From Lacticaseibacillus saniviri JCM 17471 = DSM 24301 (GTDB taxonomy: Bacteria > Bacillota > Bacilli > Lactobacillales > Lactobacillaceae), in contig NZ_BBBX01000014.1 of the NCBI RefSeq assembly GCF_001311785.1, forward strand, positions 1-64,000: DNA of 64,000 bases. Direction: 5' to 3'. Position 1 is the stretch's first letter. Each line of letters opens with the position of its first letter. A program made the translations under genes and the position numbers. Shown one piece after another: positions 18,440-27,787 of this stretch. The notes under the pieces were generated by a model. That model had not been told where the DNA came from and did no database searches. It worked only from the letters and a program-made list of their open reading frames with translations.

Positions 18440-18978
18440 GTTCAACACAAAGCCGAACCCGGCAATATATCTATATCGCGTTGCTCTGTGCGCAAGGCGT
18501 CATCATCGGGTTACTCGAACGGATGATTCCGTTCCCTTTTGCCTTTGCGCCTGGTGCCAAGCTAGGGCTCGCGAATCTGATCACAATCGTCTCACTATTC
18601 ACGATGTCAGTCCCCGATAGTTTCTTCTTGATGTTACTGCGACTGCTGCTCACAACTTTGCTGGGTGGCACACTATCGACATTTCTCTACAGTTCTGCCG
18701 GTGCTTTTCTCAGTTGGTTAGGCATGCTCCTAATCATGCAACTGGGAGAAAAACGCGTCAGCATGATCGGTATCTCTGCAGCAGGTGGGATTCTACATAA
18801 CGTCGGTCAATTGGTGGTCGCTAGCGCCATCGCTGGCAGCTGGACCGTCATGCTTTATCTGCCTGTTCTCGCCTTTATGGGCATCTTGTCAGGGATTGCG
18901 GTGGGGATTGCCGCTAACTTTCTCTTTGAGCACGTCGATACGCTACAACGACTTCGCTACACCCGATTAAAGGAGTAA
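18436..18978 (+). CDS. eetB: EET membrane protein EetB (Gx transporter family)
   Basis: This 180-residue protein has about five membrane helices and belongs to the Gx transporter / ECF S-component-like group, once named heptaprenyl diphosphate synthase component I. Motifs include GLLERMIPFPFAFAPGAKLG and AGGILHNVGQLVVAS. Its start overlaps the eetA stop (ATGA), and it ends four bases before dmkB. In known EET loci EetB is needed with EetA for electron transfer to the surface. A role in quinone or flavin handling is an inference. The frame is intact. Confidence 0.88.
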   Translation: MSSTQSRTRQYIYIALLCAQGVIIGLLERMIPFPFAFAPGAKLGLANLITIVSLFTMSVPDSFFLMLLRLLLTTLLGGTLSTFLYSSAGAFLSWLGMLLIMQLGEKRVSMIGISAAGGILHNVGQLVVASAIAGSWTVMLYLPVLAFMGILSGIAVGIAANFLFEHVDTLQRLRYTRLKE

Positions 18979-18982
18979 ACTT

Positions 18983-19957
18983 ATGCAGATTCATCCCATG
19001 TGGGCCACCTATCCTGATCTACAGCCGGAGTTACAGGCGACCCTCGAACTGATTCAACAACAGATTAAAACGGACAATCAGCCCGTCAACGCGGCCATTC
19101 TCGACTTGATCAATGCAGGAGGCAAGTTGTTACGCCCCGCCTACTGCCTGCTCTTCTCACAGTTTAAGCCAACTGACCGTTCCAAAATGATTGCGCTCGC
19201 AGCTGCGATTGAGACGCTACACACGGCGACTTTGATTCATGATGATGTCATCGATCAATCACCGATTCGCCGGGGTGTGACTACGATTCAAACGCAATTT
19301 GACCTCCCCACCGCGGTCTATGCCGGGGGATTATCTCTTCGTCGTTTGCTTCCAGTTATTGTCCAATTACGCCAGCTCCCTGCGCAGTGTCCAGCAAGAC
19401 GGCAAGAGCATGGCCGATATTTTGAATGGCGAACTCGCACAGATGGCCACCCGTTATCACTTGGATATGACAATCGACCAGTATCTCAAACAAGTGAGTG
19501 GCAAAACCGGACAATTATTCGCGTTGAGTAGCTTCATCGGCGCCTATGAAAGCGGCCAGTCACTTCGCTTCTCACGCAACAGTGAAAAAATCGGCCTGAA
19601 CATTGGCATCGCCTTTCAATTGCTCGATGACATTCTGGACTACACGAGTAACACCGATACAATCGGCAAACCCGTCCACAATGACATGCGTCAAGGCGTC
19701 TATTCAGCGCCACTGATTTTGGGATGAACCAGGATCCACAGATTAAGGTCCTGCTTCAAAAACAAACAGCCATGACAGACGCTGAGACCGCTGAAGTGGT
19801 TGCCCGGGTCCATGCGGCCGGTGGTGTCGACCAAGCCCGTGACATGGCTGCTGAGTACACAAACAAGGCACTCAAAGCCATCGATAAACTGCCAGACATG
19901 CCAGCCCGCCAAACGTTGCACCAACTCACGGCGGCACTGCTGAATAGAAATGTGTAG
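18983..19957 (+). CDS. dmkB: Polyprenyl diphosphate synthase DmkB, two frameshift corrections
   Basis: DmkB makes the polyprenyl tail for demethylmenaquinone. Both trans-prenyltransferase Asp-rich motifs are present: LIHDDVIDQSPIRRG and FQLLDDILDYT. An extra G (five for four, near 19327) and a missing G (near 19725) break it into three frames. Corrected length is 324 residues. GGKLLRP near the N-terminus is the conserved substrate-binding strand. It is the last gene of ndh2-eetA-eetB-dmkB. A modular repeat cluster begins two bases after its stop. Confidence 0.9.
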
Positions 19958-19959
19958 CA

Positions 19960-20360
19960 GAGCGTGACAAAAGACGGGTGAGAATGAGGATTAACGGGCA
20001 CCGATTTTAAATCCTGGGTTTAGGATTTGAAGAAGTGCGAGTTAACCGGAATTCTCAGTCTTTGGGAACGCGTTTAAAGTGCGAACTCACACGTTTTGGC
20101 TGTGAGCACTAACGGAACAAGCGGTAAATTGCGATTTGTGCAATTGCCGCTTGTTTTTGTTAGGCGGAACAGGCAGTGTGGGTGATCACGTTGAGAGTGT
20201 GACAAAAGGCGGTTAAAACATGAGGATTAGCAATATCTTTGACAGAATCCGGTTTGTGGATTCGACAAAGATGCGCTAACCGGAGTGTTTTGCCTTTGGG
20301 AGCACGTTTATGTTTCGACAAGCCCTGGTTAGCAATCGAGTACTAACAGGCTTTGCGCCA
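19960..20360. repeat. Intergenic hairpin-module cluster 1 (A-like, B, A, partial C)
   Basis: Three head-to-tail modules of 116-118 bp lie at 19960-20076 (A-like), 20077-20194 (B) and 20195-20310 (A), then a truncated C module to about 20360. Each starts GAGYGYGA and ends ACGTTTA or close to it, and each folds into a long hairpin. The cluster fills the gap between convergent dmkB and crcB. No coding frame is supported here. The element family is described in the findings. Confidence 0.85.
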
Positions 20361-20362
20361 AC

Positions 20363-20414
20363 AAAATAAGCTATCATCAACCCTCAAACGAGTTTGGTGA
20401 TAGCTTATTTTTTT
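20363..20414 (-). terminator. Terminator after crcB
   Basis: AAATAAGCTATCATC...GTGATAGCTTATTT is flanked by A- and T-runs on both sides, so it can work in either direction. It ends the crcB transcript. Confidence 0.8.
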
Positions 20415-20425
20415 CCTGTATGTAC

Positions 20426-20782
20426 TTAGAGCGACTGGCCCAACCACAAGCCAACAATGAGCAGCATCACCCCAGCAATGACACTCGCCAACAGATCAAC
20501 CATGGCCCGTGCGGTTTGATGATCGCGCAATAGAATCACCAGTTCAGCGTTGAAGGTCGAAAATGTCGTGAAGCCACCGCAGAAGCCAGTCACCAGCGCC
20601 AGATGCCAGCCCTGACTCAGACTGAGCCCGGTGAGCAAACCAATGATGAAAGTCCCACTCAAGTTAGTCACGAAGGTCGCCCAAGGAAAGTTAAAGTGAT
20701 ACATTTTGCCAACCTGACTCAAGAGATAACGACCGACAGCACCGGTACCCGCACCTAATGCCACGAGAAGCATATCAATCAT
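20426..20782 (-). CDS. crcB: Fluoride channel protein CrcB (subunit 1)
   Basis: A 118-residue protein with four membrane helices. The Fluc/CrcB signature GFCGGFTTFSTFNAE includes the pore phenylalanines, and the conserved Asn lies in FVTNLSGTFIIG. Fluc channels expel fluoride as dual-topology dimers, and adjacent gene pairs usually form heterodimers. Its start overlaps the end of the second crcB gene by a few bases, so both subunits should be made together. The protein is intact. Confidence 0.92.
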   Translation of the reverse strand: MIDMLLVALGAGTGAVGRYLLSQVGKMYHFNFPWATFVTNLSGTFIIGLLTGLSLSQGWHLALVTGFCGGFTTFSTFNAELVILLRDHQTARAMVDLLASVIAGVMLLIVGLWLGQSL

Positions 20783-21176
20783 CGAAACGCCCCCTCGTCA
20801 ATCGTTTGGCTAGCAGATAGCCCAGTATCGCCATGGTGAGTCCGCCAACCAAGCTCACGCTCAGATAGGCGACGCCCCACCAAAAATCCTGCTGCAACAG
20901 CGTCCATGTCTCTAAGCTGAAAGTCGAAAAAGTGGTGAAGGCACCCACAAAACCTGTGCCGACACCAGTCAATGCCCACGTTGGCAAGGCAAACACAGGT
21001 CCCAGCCAATACAGAATCAGCGTCAAAAAGAAACTGCCAATTAGATTAACGGTCAACGTTCCAAAGTAACTGGGCAAGGCCAAACCAATCCCATAACGGG
21101 CCAAGCCACCCAACATCCCAAACACAAACACTGCCAATAAGACGCGATAATCAACTTCAAATTGCCGATAACGCAT
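20775..21176 (-). CDS. crcB: Fluoride channel protein CrcB (subunit 2)
   Basis: This 133-residue paralogue has the motif GFVGAFTTFSTFSLETW and LTVNLIGSFFLTLIL. It overlaps the first crcB and has GGGGGAAGG upstream. I looked for a fluoride riboswitch ahead of it. The upstream hairpin ends in a T-run and fits a terminator of the preceding sigma gene better. Together the pair should give a heterodimeric fluoride exporter. Confidence 0.92.
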   Translation of the reverse strand: MRYRQFEVDYRVLLAVFVFGMLGGLARYGIGLALPSYFGTLTVNLIGSFFLTLILYWLGPVFALPTWALTGVGTGFVGAFTTFSTFSLETWTLLQQDFWWGVAYLSVSLVGGLTMAILGYLLAKRLTRGRFDD

Positions 21177-21194
21177 TTGCCTTCCCCCTAACTC

Positions 21195-21227
21195 AAAAAA
21201 GGATGCTCACCCATCGGCGTTCATCCT
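21195..21227 (-). terminator. Terminator after the sigma-factor gene
   Basis: On the minus strand GGATG...CATCC is followed by six T's, 33 bases after the sigma-factor stop and just ahead of crcB. Confidence 0.7.
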
Positions 21228-21259
21228 CTTGTTAACTCACTTCACTTACTGTCATACAG

Positions 21260-21790
21260 TCATTCATAGAGATAGCGCATCATTTTCTTGCGGATACGTT
21301 GCACCACATTGCGCGCCGGCCCCGTCGTTGTCTCCTGGGCTGGATGCAACAACGCATTGAGCGCGGTTTGTTCTGTTGGTGACAAATCCGCAAAGAAATC
21401 GGCTAGCTCCGCATTCAGCGTCACCGTCACGGTATCGCCTCGCACTAAGTCCTGCTGAAATGCCTCAAGAATGGGGACATCAGCCAAGACATATTGTTTA
21501 TCCACCGTCCGCTTCTGTGCAAATTGCTTCCGCAGCAACGAACGAATATGCGAGACCAAGACCATTTTGTAATAGGCACCGAATTGCGAACCCTGACTGC
21601 CATCGAAATGCTCGACTGCCTTGAGCATCGCAATCCGAGCTTCCTGTAACCAATCATCGCGCGTATAGTTGCGCAGATGATACGTCTTGATCACTTTGCC
21701 AACAAGTGGCATATATTGCTTAAAGAGTTGTTCAAATGCATTGGAATCCTGCGAGGCACGTTGAATGAGCGTTTCAGCACCAATCGTCAT
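21260..21790 (-). CDS. sigH: Sigma-70 family factor, SigH/ComX-like
   Basis: A 176-residue sigma factor from ATG 21790, which has GGAAGGAG upstream. A start at 21862 would add 24 poorly supported residues. Region 2 is visible as EQLFKQYMPLVGKVIKTY and RDDWLQEARIAMLKAVEHF, and an HTH-like region 4 follows near LSPTEQTALNALL. In lactobacilli this gene lies just before rpmG-secE-nusG and is the SigH/ComX-type factor tied to competence genes. Here it is separated from rpmG by about 9.7 kb of EET and crcB genes. It follows yacP, rlmB, mrnC and cysS in the standard order. Confidence 0.82.
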   Translation of the reverse strand: MTIGAETLIQRASQDSNAFEQLFKQYMPLVGKVIKTYHLRNYTRDDWLQEARIAMLKAVEHFDGSQGSQFGAYYKMVLVSHIRSLLRKQFAQKRTVDKQYVLADVPILEAFQQDLVRGDTVTVTLNAELADFFADLSPTEQTALNALLHPAQETTTGPARNVVQRIRKKMMRYLYE

Positions 21791-21896
21791 GGCAACTCCT
21801 TCCGCAGGATAATTGACACGCTTATTGTATGCTGAAGTGCTTACAAAAACTAGCGAACGCAAGTTCTATTTTTTGAAGTCGTCTAGCGCACCAATC

Positions 21897-22433
21897 TTAC
21901 TTGTACTTTGGCCGCTTTTCGAGCTTGCGGCGCATCTTTTCAAGCATCAGTAACTGGCTGGTATCCCAAGGCACATTGCGGCGTTCTGCTTGACTGGCAA
22001 AAGCCGGCGTGGCCTGATTGAATTCGGCGCGCGCCCGCAAGACTTCTTGCAGAAATTCACGCGATGAGATCCGCAGGGCACCGCGGGAGAAAATCGTCCA
22101 CTGCTCTGCCTGATCACTGGTGACCACCGTCAACTGATTCAGATGCGTATTCAGCTTTTGTGCCAACTGTTCGATGTAGCTATCGGCAGTCTGATCTTCT
22201 TTGGTAAAAATCACATCGAGATCCCACTTGGCAAAGCTCTTGCCCATGCCAGGCACGTACATCGCATCAAAAACCACAATGATTTGGCGATCTTCATAAC
22301 TGCGATATTCGGCCAGAACATCCAGCAAGCGATCGCGTGCTACATCAAAATGATCTTCGGCCTTTAACTTGGCCAACTCGGGCCAGTTGCCAATCACGTT
22401 GTAGCCATCGACAATCATAATCTGATTTTTCAT
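21897..22433 (-). CDS. yacP: NYN-domain ribonuclease (YacP/Rae1 family)
   Basis: A 178-residue PIN-like NYN domain protein starting MKNQIMIVDGYNVIGNWPEL, with acidic residues in RQIIVVFDAMYVPG, EDQTADSYIEQLA and TVVTSDQAEQWT. In Bacillus the homologue Rae1 cleaves mRNA in the ribosomal A site. It starts only a few bases after the rlmB stop, so it belongs to the cysS-mrnC-rlmB-yacP operon. The frame is intact. Confidence 0.9.
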   Translation of the reverse strand: MKNQIMIVDGYNVIGNWPELAKLKAEDHFDVARDRLLDVLAEYRSYEDRQIIVVFDAMYVPGMGKSFAKWDLDVIFTKEDQTADSYIEQLAQKLNTHLNQLTVVTSDQAEQWTIFSRGALRISSREFLQEVLRARAEFNQATPAFASQAERRNVPWDTSQLLMLEKMRRKLEKRPKYK

Positions 22434-22435
22434 GA

Positions 22436-23302
22436 CTAGTCACCTTGGCGGCTAGTAAAGGCTTGATACATTAATACGCCTGCCGCAACACTGGCATTCA
22501 AACTCTGCACGTGACCGACCATTGGAATCGTCATCGTGGCATCCATCAACTTGGCAACCCCTGGTGAAATGCCTTTACCTTCATTACCGATCACTAATGC
22601 CGTTGACCCGCTGGCATCCCATGTTCGGTAGTCCTGGCCATCCATAGCCGTTCCGAAGATCCACATCCCACGTTCCTTCAAAATCTTAATGGTTGAAGCC
22701 AAGTTCGTGACCCGTGCCACCTTAACGTGTTCAATCGCACCGGTACTGGTTTTCGCCACGGTACTGGTCAAGCCGACTGCGCGGTGCTTTGGAATAATAA
22801 TTCCATGCACACCCACTGCATCGGCCGTCCGCATGATTGAGCCCAAGTTATGGGGATCTTCTAAGTTATCTAAGATCAGGAAGAATGGTTCTTCGTTCTT
22901 TGCCTTAGCGACTTCAAATAAATCATCAATTGTCGCATAGGAATACGGCGCAATGGCGGCCATAATCCCCTGGTGATTGCCATCGTCGCTCAGTAAATCC
23001 AAGCGCGACTTTGGCACTTGACTGACAATCAATTTCTTCGACTTGGCCAATTTCACCAAATCATGAATCGCGTCACTGTTCAAATCATTTTGAACAAAGA
23101 CCTTATTGATGGATTGTTGATCCCCGGTTTTCAGGGTTTCCATCACGGCATGGCGACCAAAGACAAAATCGGTTTGTTCTTCTTCGTTCGCTTCGACACG
23201 GCGATTCGCATTGCCGCGATCCGTGTCATTGTTGTCGCCGCGCACTGGGTGTTTACGATCATTTTTGCGTGCTGGACGATTGTTGCGGTCGGGTTTGACC
23301 AT
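22436..23302 (-). CDS. rlmB: 23S rRNA (guanosine-2'-O-)-methyltransferase RlmB (SpoU family)
   Basis: The gene encodes a SpoU methyltransferase with the three family motifs: [30 protein letters not shown] and [20 protein letters not shown] basic, disordered N-terminal tail precedes the substrate-binding domain ([12 protein letters not shown]). I chose ATG 23302 ([10 protein letters not shown]), eight bases after AAGGAGG and inside the mrnC 3' end. A longer frame reaches 23404 but has no better site. The overlap with mrnC suggests coupling. Confidence 0.92.
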   Translation of the reverse strand: MVKPDRNNRPARKNDRKHPVRGDNNDTDRGNANRRVEANEEEQTDFVFGRHAVMETLKTGDQQSINKVFVQNDLNSDAIHDLVKLAKSKKLIVSQVPKSRLDLLSDDGNHQGIMAAIAPYSYATIDDLFEVAKAKNEEPFFLILDNLEDPHNLGSIMRTADAVGVHGIIIPKHRAVGLTSTVAKTSTGAIEHVKVARVTNLASTIKILKERGMWIFGTAMDGQDYRTWDASGSTALVIGNEGKGISPGVAKLMDATMTIPMVGHVQSLNASVAAGVLMYQAFTSRQGD

Positions 23303-23699
23303 GACCTGTGCCTCCTTCTTCGACATAATCGATACACCATTGCGCGAGCTGCGCAATGCGTTCTGTTTGTTGTGTGAGTTGTAAGTAACCAAACAGGGCT
23401 TCAAACCCCGTTGAAAAGCGATATGTCACCACGTCAGTATTCTTGGCGTGGGTGTAACTCTTGGCATTGCGACCGCGTTGAAAGACATCGATTTCATCTT
23501 GCGTCAACAATTCCGCTTCCTGCATACCTTTGATCAAAGCCGCTTGGGCCTTGGCAGAGACATATGCTGTTGCGGCTTTTTGCAATTGGTTTGGCCGAAC
23601 AATCCCACGATTGAGCAGGTTTTGCCGGATAAACACTTCATACACGGCATCGCCTAAATAGGCCAGTGCAATACCATTGAGTTGATTGGGACTGATCAT
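23259..23699 (-). CDS. mrnC: Mini-ribonuclease III (23S rRNA maturation)
   Basis: A 146-residue RNase III catalytic domain without a dsRNA-binding domain. It has the typical [20 protein letters not shown] and [20 protein letters not shown] blocks, with the catalytic acidic residues in LGDAVYE. It trims 23S rRNA ends. ATG 23699 has GAGG upstream and overlaps the cysS stop. A longer start at 23711 is less likely. It overlaps rlmB by 44 bases, so cysS-mrnC-rlmB is tightly coupled. Confidence 0.93.
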   Translation of the reverse strand: MISPNQLNGIALAYLGDAVYEVFIRQNLLNRGIVRPNQLQKAATAYVSAKAQAALIKGMQEAELLTQDEIDVFQRGRNAKSYTHAKNTDVVTYRFSTGFEALFGYLQLTQQTERIAQLAQWCIDYVEEGGTGHGQTRPQQSSSTQK

Positions 23700-25099
23700 G
23701 CGCGACGCCACCTCGTTCCGTTTGCTGTGTCTTCCAAAATAATACCTTGATTGGCCAATTGATCGCGAATCTGATCACTCATCGCAAAATCCTTGTTGGC
23801 GCGGGCTTCGTCACGTTGGCGAATCAAGTCTTCAACATCACTGTCGAGCAATTGTTGCACGTCAAACTGAATGCCAAAAATCTGTAACCACGCTGCCTGC
23901 TTGTCCAACATCGCGGTAATCGCATCCGTTTTGACGGTTTCCGCGTTGGCGTATTCGTTCATCAACTTGGTCAGGTCGTATAAGACACTCAAACCATTTT
24001 GAACATTGATGTCATCATCCATCTCTGTGACGAATCGGGTTTCCAATTCATCGAGCTGCTGATCAATGGCTGCATCAGCACCCGCAGTCGCTTGACTCAA
24101 GCGATAGCTCAAATTATCACGCGCGATTTTGAGCCGATTCAAGTTGTTCTCTGCATCCTTCAGGTTCGCTTCTGAATAACGGATTGGCTTGCGATACTGT
24201 GTCGATGCCATGAAGAACCGCAATGTCATGGGATCAACAGTCTTAATGATGTCGTGCACCGTAATGAAGTTACCGAGTGACTTACTCATCTTCTGATCGT
24301 CGTCACCAATGGTCACAAAGCCATTGTGCATCCAGTAGTTGGCAAACTTTTGGCCTGTTTTGGCTTCGGACTGTGCAATTTCATTCTCATGATGTGGGAA
24401 TTCAAGGTCTTGCCCACCGCCATGAATGTCAATCGTATTGCCGAGCAATGTGGTACTCATCACTGAGCATTCGATATGCCAGCCTGGACGGCCCGCGCCC
24501 CAAGGTGAATCCCAAGAGATTTCGCCCGGCTTTGCAGCCTTCCAGAGTGCAAAATCAATCGGATCTTCCTTGCGTTGTGTTTCTTCATCATTGATGTGTT
24601 GGCTGGCCCCTTGTTCAAGCTCGTCAATATTTTGATGAGACAGTTCACCGTAATCCGGGAACTTACGGGCGCGATAGTAAACATCACCATCGACCGCATA
24701 CGCGTAACCTTTTGCAATCAGGTCGCTGACAAAGTCCAAGATTTCTGGAATCATCTGGCTGGCGCGTGGATTCACCGTGGCCTTTTGGATGCCGATTGCC
24801 TTGGTATCTTCCATGAAAGCGTCAATGAAGCGATCCGCCAGTTCGAGCGGTTCTTCATGATTCTCATTGGCCGCTTTAATGATCTTGTCATCCACATCCG
24901 TAAAGTTGGAGACATAGGTCACGTCATAACCACGATATTCAAAATAGCGCCGAATGGTGTCAAAAGCGATGGCACTGCGCGCATTACCGATATGAATGTA
25001 GTTGTAGACGGTTGGTCCACAGACATACATATGCACCTCGCCAGGAACGAGTGGCTTAAACGGTTCTTTTTGCCGCGTCAGGGTATTGTAAACTTGTAA
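23696..25099 (-). CDS. cysS: Cysteinyl-tRNA synthetase
   Basis: A class I synthetase of 467 residues from ATG 25099 ([15 protein letters not shown]), with AAAGGAAG upstream. The HIGH motif is YIHIGNARS, the zinc ligands include [19 protein letters not shown] and [10 protein letters not shown], and the KMSKS loop is KMSKSLGNF. It charges tRNA-Cys. The upstream extension to 25138 has no family match. It is co-directional with gltX, but a small membrane gene and a repeat cluster lie between them. Confidence 0.96.
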   Translation of the reverse strand, partial: LQVYNTLTRQKEPFKPLVPGEVHMYVCGPTVYNYIHIGNARSAIAFDTIRRYFEYRGYDVTYVSNFTDVDDKIIKAANENHEEPLELADRFIDAFMEDTKAIGIQKATVNPRASQMIPEILDFVSDLIAKGYAYAVDGDVYYRARKFPDYGELSHQNIDELEQGASQHINDEETQRKEDPIDFALWKAAKPGEISWDSPWGAGRPGWHIECSVMSTTLLGNTIDIHGGGQDLEFPHHENEIAQSEAKTGQKFANYWMHNGFVTIGDDDQKMSKSLGNFITVHDIIKTVDPMTLRFFMASTQYRKPIRYSEANLKDAENNLNRLKIARDNLSYRLSQATAGADAAIDQQLDELETRFVTEMDDDINVQNGLSVLYDLTKLMNEYANAETVKTDAITAMLDKQAAWLQIFGIQFDVQQLLDSDVEDLIRQRDEARANKDFAMSDQIRDQLANQGIILEDTANGTRWRRA

Positions 25100-25165
25100 C
25101 ATTGCGGTCTTCCTTTCTGAGCGTTCTAAACGTATCATACCGGAATTTCGGCGGTTTATAAAGTA

Positions 25166-25333
25166 TTAGCGACGGAATCTGCGCCAATAAGCGACACTCA
25201 ATCCCACCAGCATGATGAGCAGAATCACGGCCGGCACATTGAAATGCAGTTGTCCACGAGACAAGGGAACAATGAAGGCCAATAAGAAAATCATGATGAT
25301 GCCCATAATAATGCGATAACGACCAGTACGCAT
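25166..25333 (-). CDS. Small two-helix membrane protein
   Basis: A 55-residue gene (MRTGRYRIIMGIIMIFLLAF... to ...YWRRFRR) with a strong AGGAGG site nine bases before its ATG. It has two hydrophobic helices (about residues 8-24 and 33-48), and both ends are rich in arginine. It lies between gltX and cysS on their strand. The gene is intact. I do not recognise a family. A role alongside the synthetase operon is not implied by the sequence. Confidence 0.65.
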   Translation of the reverse strand: MRTGRYRIIMGIIMIFLLAFIVPLSRGQLHFNVPAVILLIMLVGLSVAYWRRFRR

Positions 25334-25356
25334 AGTTTTCTACCTCCTAGAGAGTG

Positions 25357-25625
25357 GAGAATGCGATAAGTCTCGGGTAACAATCGAGCACTAACGGGCT
25401 TTACGCCGCATGGCGGTTTTTGCCATGAGCGGAAAGCAGGTTAGGCGGAGATTGTTGAGACTTAGAGCATGTTTAGAGTGCGAACCCACACGACTTGGCT
25501 GTGAGCACTAACGAGACTCACGAAGCAATCGTGGTTTTGACGATTGTCAGGAGGCTGGTTAGGCGGAACAGGCAGTGTGGGTGAGCACGTTTTGAGTGCG
25601 ATAAGTCTCAGGTAACAATCGAGCC
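25357..25625. repeat. Intergenic hairpin-module cluster 2 (C, B, partial C)
   Basis: A C module (about 25357-25475) and a B module (25476-25593) are followed by the first 30 or so bases of another C, cut off where the gltX terminator begins. The C module's inner arms are GCATGGC and GCCATG. Both whole modules are 118-119 bp. The cluster lies 3' of gltX. Confidence 0.82.
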
Positions 25626-25639
25626 TTCACTTGTGACAA

Positions 25640-25682
25640 AAGGAGCCGCAACAAAACAATTGTGTTTTGTCACAGCTCCTTC
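25640..25682 (-). terminator. Terminator after gltX
   Basis: On the minus strand AGGAGCTGTGACAAAACA...TGTTTTGTTGCGGCTCCT is followed by TTTTGTC, about 25 bases after the gltX stop. Confidence 0.75.
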
Positions 25683-25706
25683 GAAATCATGTTGCGTTAT
25701 TCGTCA

Positions 25707-27197
25707 TTAAGCCTTGATGGCATCCAAGACAAAGTTGATGTTTGCCAAGGTCTTCTTGCGGCCCATCAATTCGATGGTTTCAGCAAGTTGAGGCCCGTGC
25801 ATTTGCCGAGTTGCGGCAATCCGAATTGGCATATAGAGCTTGCGGCCCTTGACGCCAGTTTCGGTCTTCACGTCATTCACAATTTGATTGATTGAGTAAG
25901 CAGTGAAGTTGTCCAATGCCTTAATCTTGTCAGCGAATGCTTCCAGAACTTGAGGCGCTGATGGATCAGCGAGTTCCTTCAGTTCATCTTCATCCAAATC
26001 ACCTGGTTCGATGAAGAAGATATCTGCTAACTTAGAAATTTGGGCGGTATAACTCATGTGGTCGGTGTACAGGCTGATCAATTGGCGTGCCCATTCAACG
26101 GTCATCGCGTCGGGATCAGCTGGTAACAAGCCATCTTGAACCAAGTTGGCCAAGGACAGGCTCATCAATTCGTTAGGATCAGCCTTCTTCACGTACTGGT
26201 TGTTGACCCATTCAAGCTTCTTGTTGTCAAAACGTGCTGGGCTCTTGCTCAGACGTTTTGGATCAAACTGATCAATGAATTCCTTCTTAGAGAAGATTTC
26301 ACTTTCACCCTTTGGCGACCAGCCCAATAACGTAATGAAGTTAAACATCGCTTCTGGTAAGTACCCCAATTCACGATATTGTTCGATGAATTGAAGCACT
26401 GATTCGTCACGCTTGGATAACTTTTTACCGGTATCCCCATTGATAATTAAGGTCATGTGACCAAATGTTGGTGCTTCCCAACCAAAGGCATCATAAACGG
26501 CCAATTGCTTAGGTGTGTTTGCGATATGGTCATCACCACGTAAGACGTGACTGATTTGCATCATGTGATCATCCACAACCACGGCAAAGTTATAAGTTGG
26601 CATGCCATCGCGCTTCAAGATAACGAAGTCGCCACCAATGGTTTTGGCTTCGATGCTGATGTCGCCCTTAACAATGTCATTCCATTCGTAAACTTTGTCT
26701 TCTGGAATGTGGAAACGAATAACAGGTGTCAAGCCCTTGGCCTTTGCGTCCGCAATCTTGGCTGCCTTTTCTTCTTCCGTCATTCCAGCATATTCATATT
26801 CGTAGTGAGGCATTTCGCCGCGTTCTTGCTGTGCTTCGCGGTCTGCTTGGAGCTCTTCTTCAGTCTTGTAAGATTCGTAAGCCTTACCTTCGTCCACCAA
26901 TTGTTGGATGAGTGGTAAGTAGATATCTTTACGTTCAGACTGACGGTATGGGCCGAATTCCCCGGGCTTGTCGGGACCTTCATCCCAATCAATGCCTAAC
27001 CAGTGCAAGTTATCGATTTGGCTCTTTTCGCCGTCTTCAATATTGCGCTTGGTATCGGTGTCTTCGATCCGCAATACCATAGTACCGTTGTTGTGACGAG
27101 CGAACAGATAGTTAAATAAAGCTGTCCGCGCGTTCCCGATGTGTAAATGCCCAGTAGGACTTGGTGCATAGCGCACCCGAATTGGTCGATCTGCCAA
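25707..27197 (-). CDS. gltX: Glutamyl-tRNA synthetase
   Basis: A 496-residue class I synthetase starting [22 protein letters not shown], which includes the HIGH motif, and KLSKRDESV as the KMSKS loop. It charges tRNA-Glu, and in many Gram-positive bacteria also tRNA-Gln for amidation. It heads the gltX-cysS region. No single-base break was found in its 1.5 kb. A TM2-domain gene is divergent upstream. Confidence 0.96.
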   Translation of the reverse strand: MADRPIRVRYAPSPTGHLHIGNARTALFNYLFARHNNGTMVLRIEDTDTKRNIEDGEKSQIDNLHWLGIDWDEGPDKPGEFGPYRQSERKDIYLPLIQQLVDEGKAYESYKTEEELQADREAQQERGEMPHYEYEYAGMTEEEKAAKIADAKAKGLTPVIRFHIPEDKVYEWNDIVKGDISIEAKTIGGDFVILKRDGMPTYNFAVVVDDHMMQISHVLRGDDHIANTPKQLAVYDAFGWEAPTFGHMTLIINGDTGKKLSKRDESVLQFIEQYRELGYLPEAMFNFITLLGWSPKGESEIFSKKEFIDQFDPKRLSKSPARFDNKKLEWVNNQYVKKADPNELMSLSLANLVQDGLLPADPDAMTVEWARQLISLYTDHMSYTAQISKLADIFFIEPGDLDEDELKELADPSAPQVLEAFADKIKALDNFTAYSINQIVNDVKTETGVKGRKLYMPIRIAATRQMHGPQLAETIELMGRKKTLANINFVLDAIKA

Positions 27198-27366
27198 TGC
27201 ATTACGCCTCCATTTTCATTAAACAATGCAGTGATAGTGTACCACATTCAGTCCTTGCTTTCACGATTTAATCGCGTTTATCAGCGTTTGTATCAGCAAG
27301 TCTTAAGCATTTCGGGTATACTGGTTTCAAAAGCGGCGCGTTCACGCGTCCTGGAGGAGTGATTTG

Positions 27367-27711
27367 ATGCAACAAAATCTTAGTCCTGAAGAAATTACCG
27401 CCATCAACAGTGAGGTTCAGACACGTGGCAAATCCATGCTTGTCGCTTACTTATTATTGATTGTCTTATGGGGATTTGGCATTCATCGTTTGTATTTGGA
27501 TGACAAGCGCGGCGGCTTTACCATGTTGGGTTTGGCAATTGCTGGCTGGGCAACGTCATGGATTCTGATCGGTTTTATTTTTCTCGCAATTGTGTGGGTC
27601 TGGAACGTGATCGACCTGTTCACCACTTATGGCAAGGTCAATGCCATCAATAATGCCATTCGCGAAGAGGCCACTGCTCGTATCGTGGCTAATCGCAAAC
27701 TCGAATACTAA
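27367..27711 (+). CDS. TM2-domain membrane protein
   Basis: A 114-residue protein from ATG 27367 with GGAGGAG upstream. The TM2 domain is two helices joined by a short loop, here LVAYLLLIVLWGFGIHRLYL-DDKRGGFTMLGLAIAG with the typical G-x-H-R-x-Y-L stretch, then a further hydrophobic segment and an N-containing tail. TM2 proteins occur in many bacteria, but their role is unclear. It is monocistronic and followed by a strong hairpin shared with the convergent CPBP gene. Confidence 0.8.
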   Translation: MQQNLSPEEITAINSEVQTRGKSMLVAYLLLIVLWGFGIHRLYLDDKRGGFTMLGLAIAGWATSWILIGFIFLAIVWVWNVIDLFTTYGKVNAINNAIREEATARIVANRKLEY

Positions 27712-27724
27712 AATCAAAGATAGG

Positions 27725-27785
27725 CAAAAACAGGAGCCTGTGACATCACCCGTTTGGGTTGTCACAAGCTCCTGTTTTGTTTTTG
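27725..27785. terminator. Bidirectional terminator with a TGTGACA core
   Basis: CAGGAGC-TGTGACA-CACCC...GGGT-GTCACA-GCTCCTG is flanked by A- and T-runs, so it serves both the TM2 gene and the convergent CPBP gene. Its TGTGACA core recurs in other terminators of this window. Confidence 0.85.
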
Positions 27786-27787
27786 AC

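Noticed and set aside
19960-20360. The module clusters as extra CRISPR arrays or tandem gene repeats
   Set aside because: Units are about 117 bp without short spacers, have no coding frame, and fold as long hairpins.
21177-21240. A possible fluoride riboswitch ahead of crcB
   Set aside because: The conserved fluoride-riboswitch pattern was not found; the hairpin with T-run fits the terminator of the sigma-factor gene.
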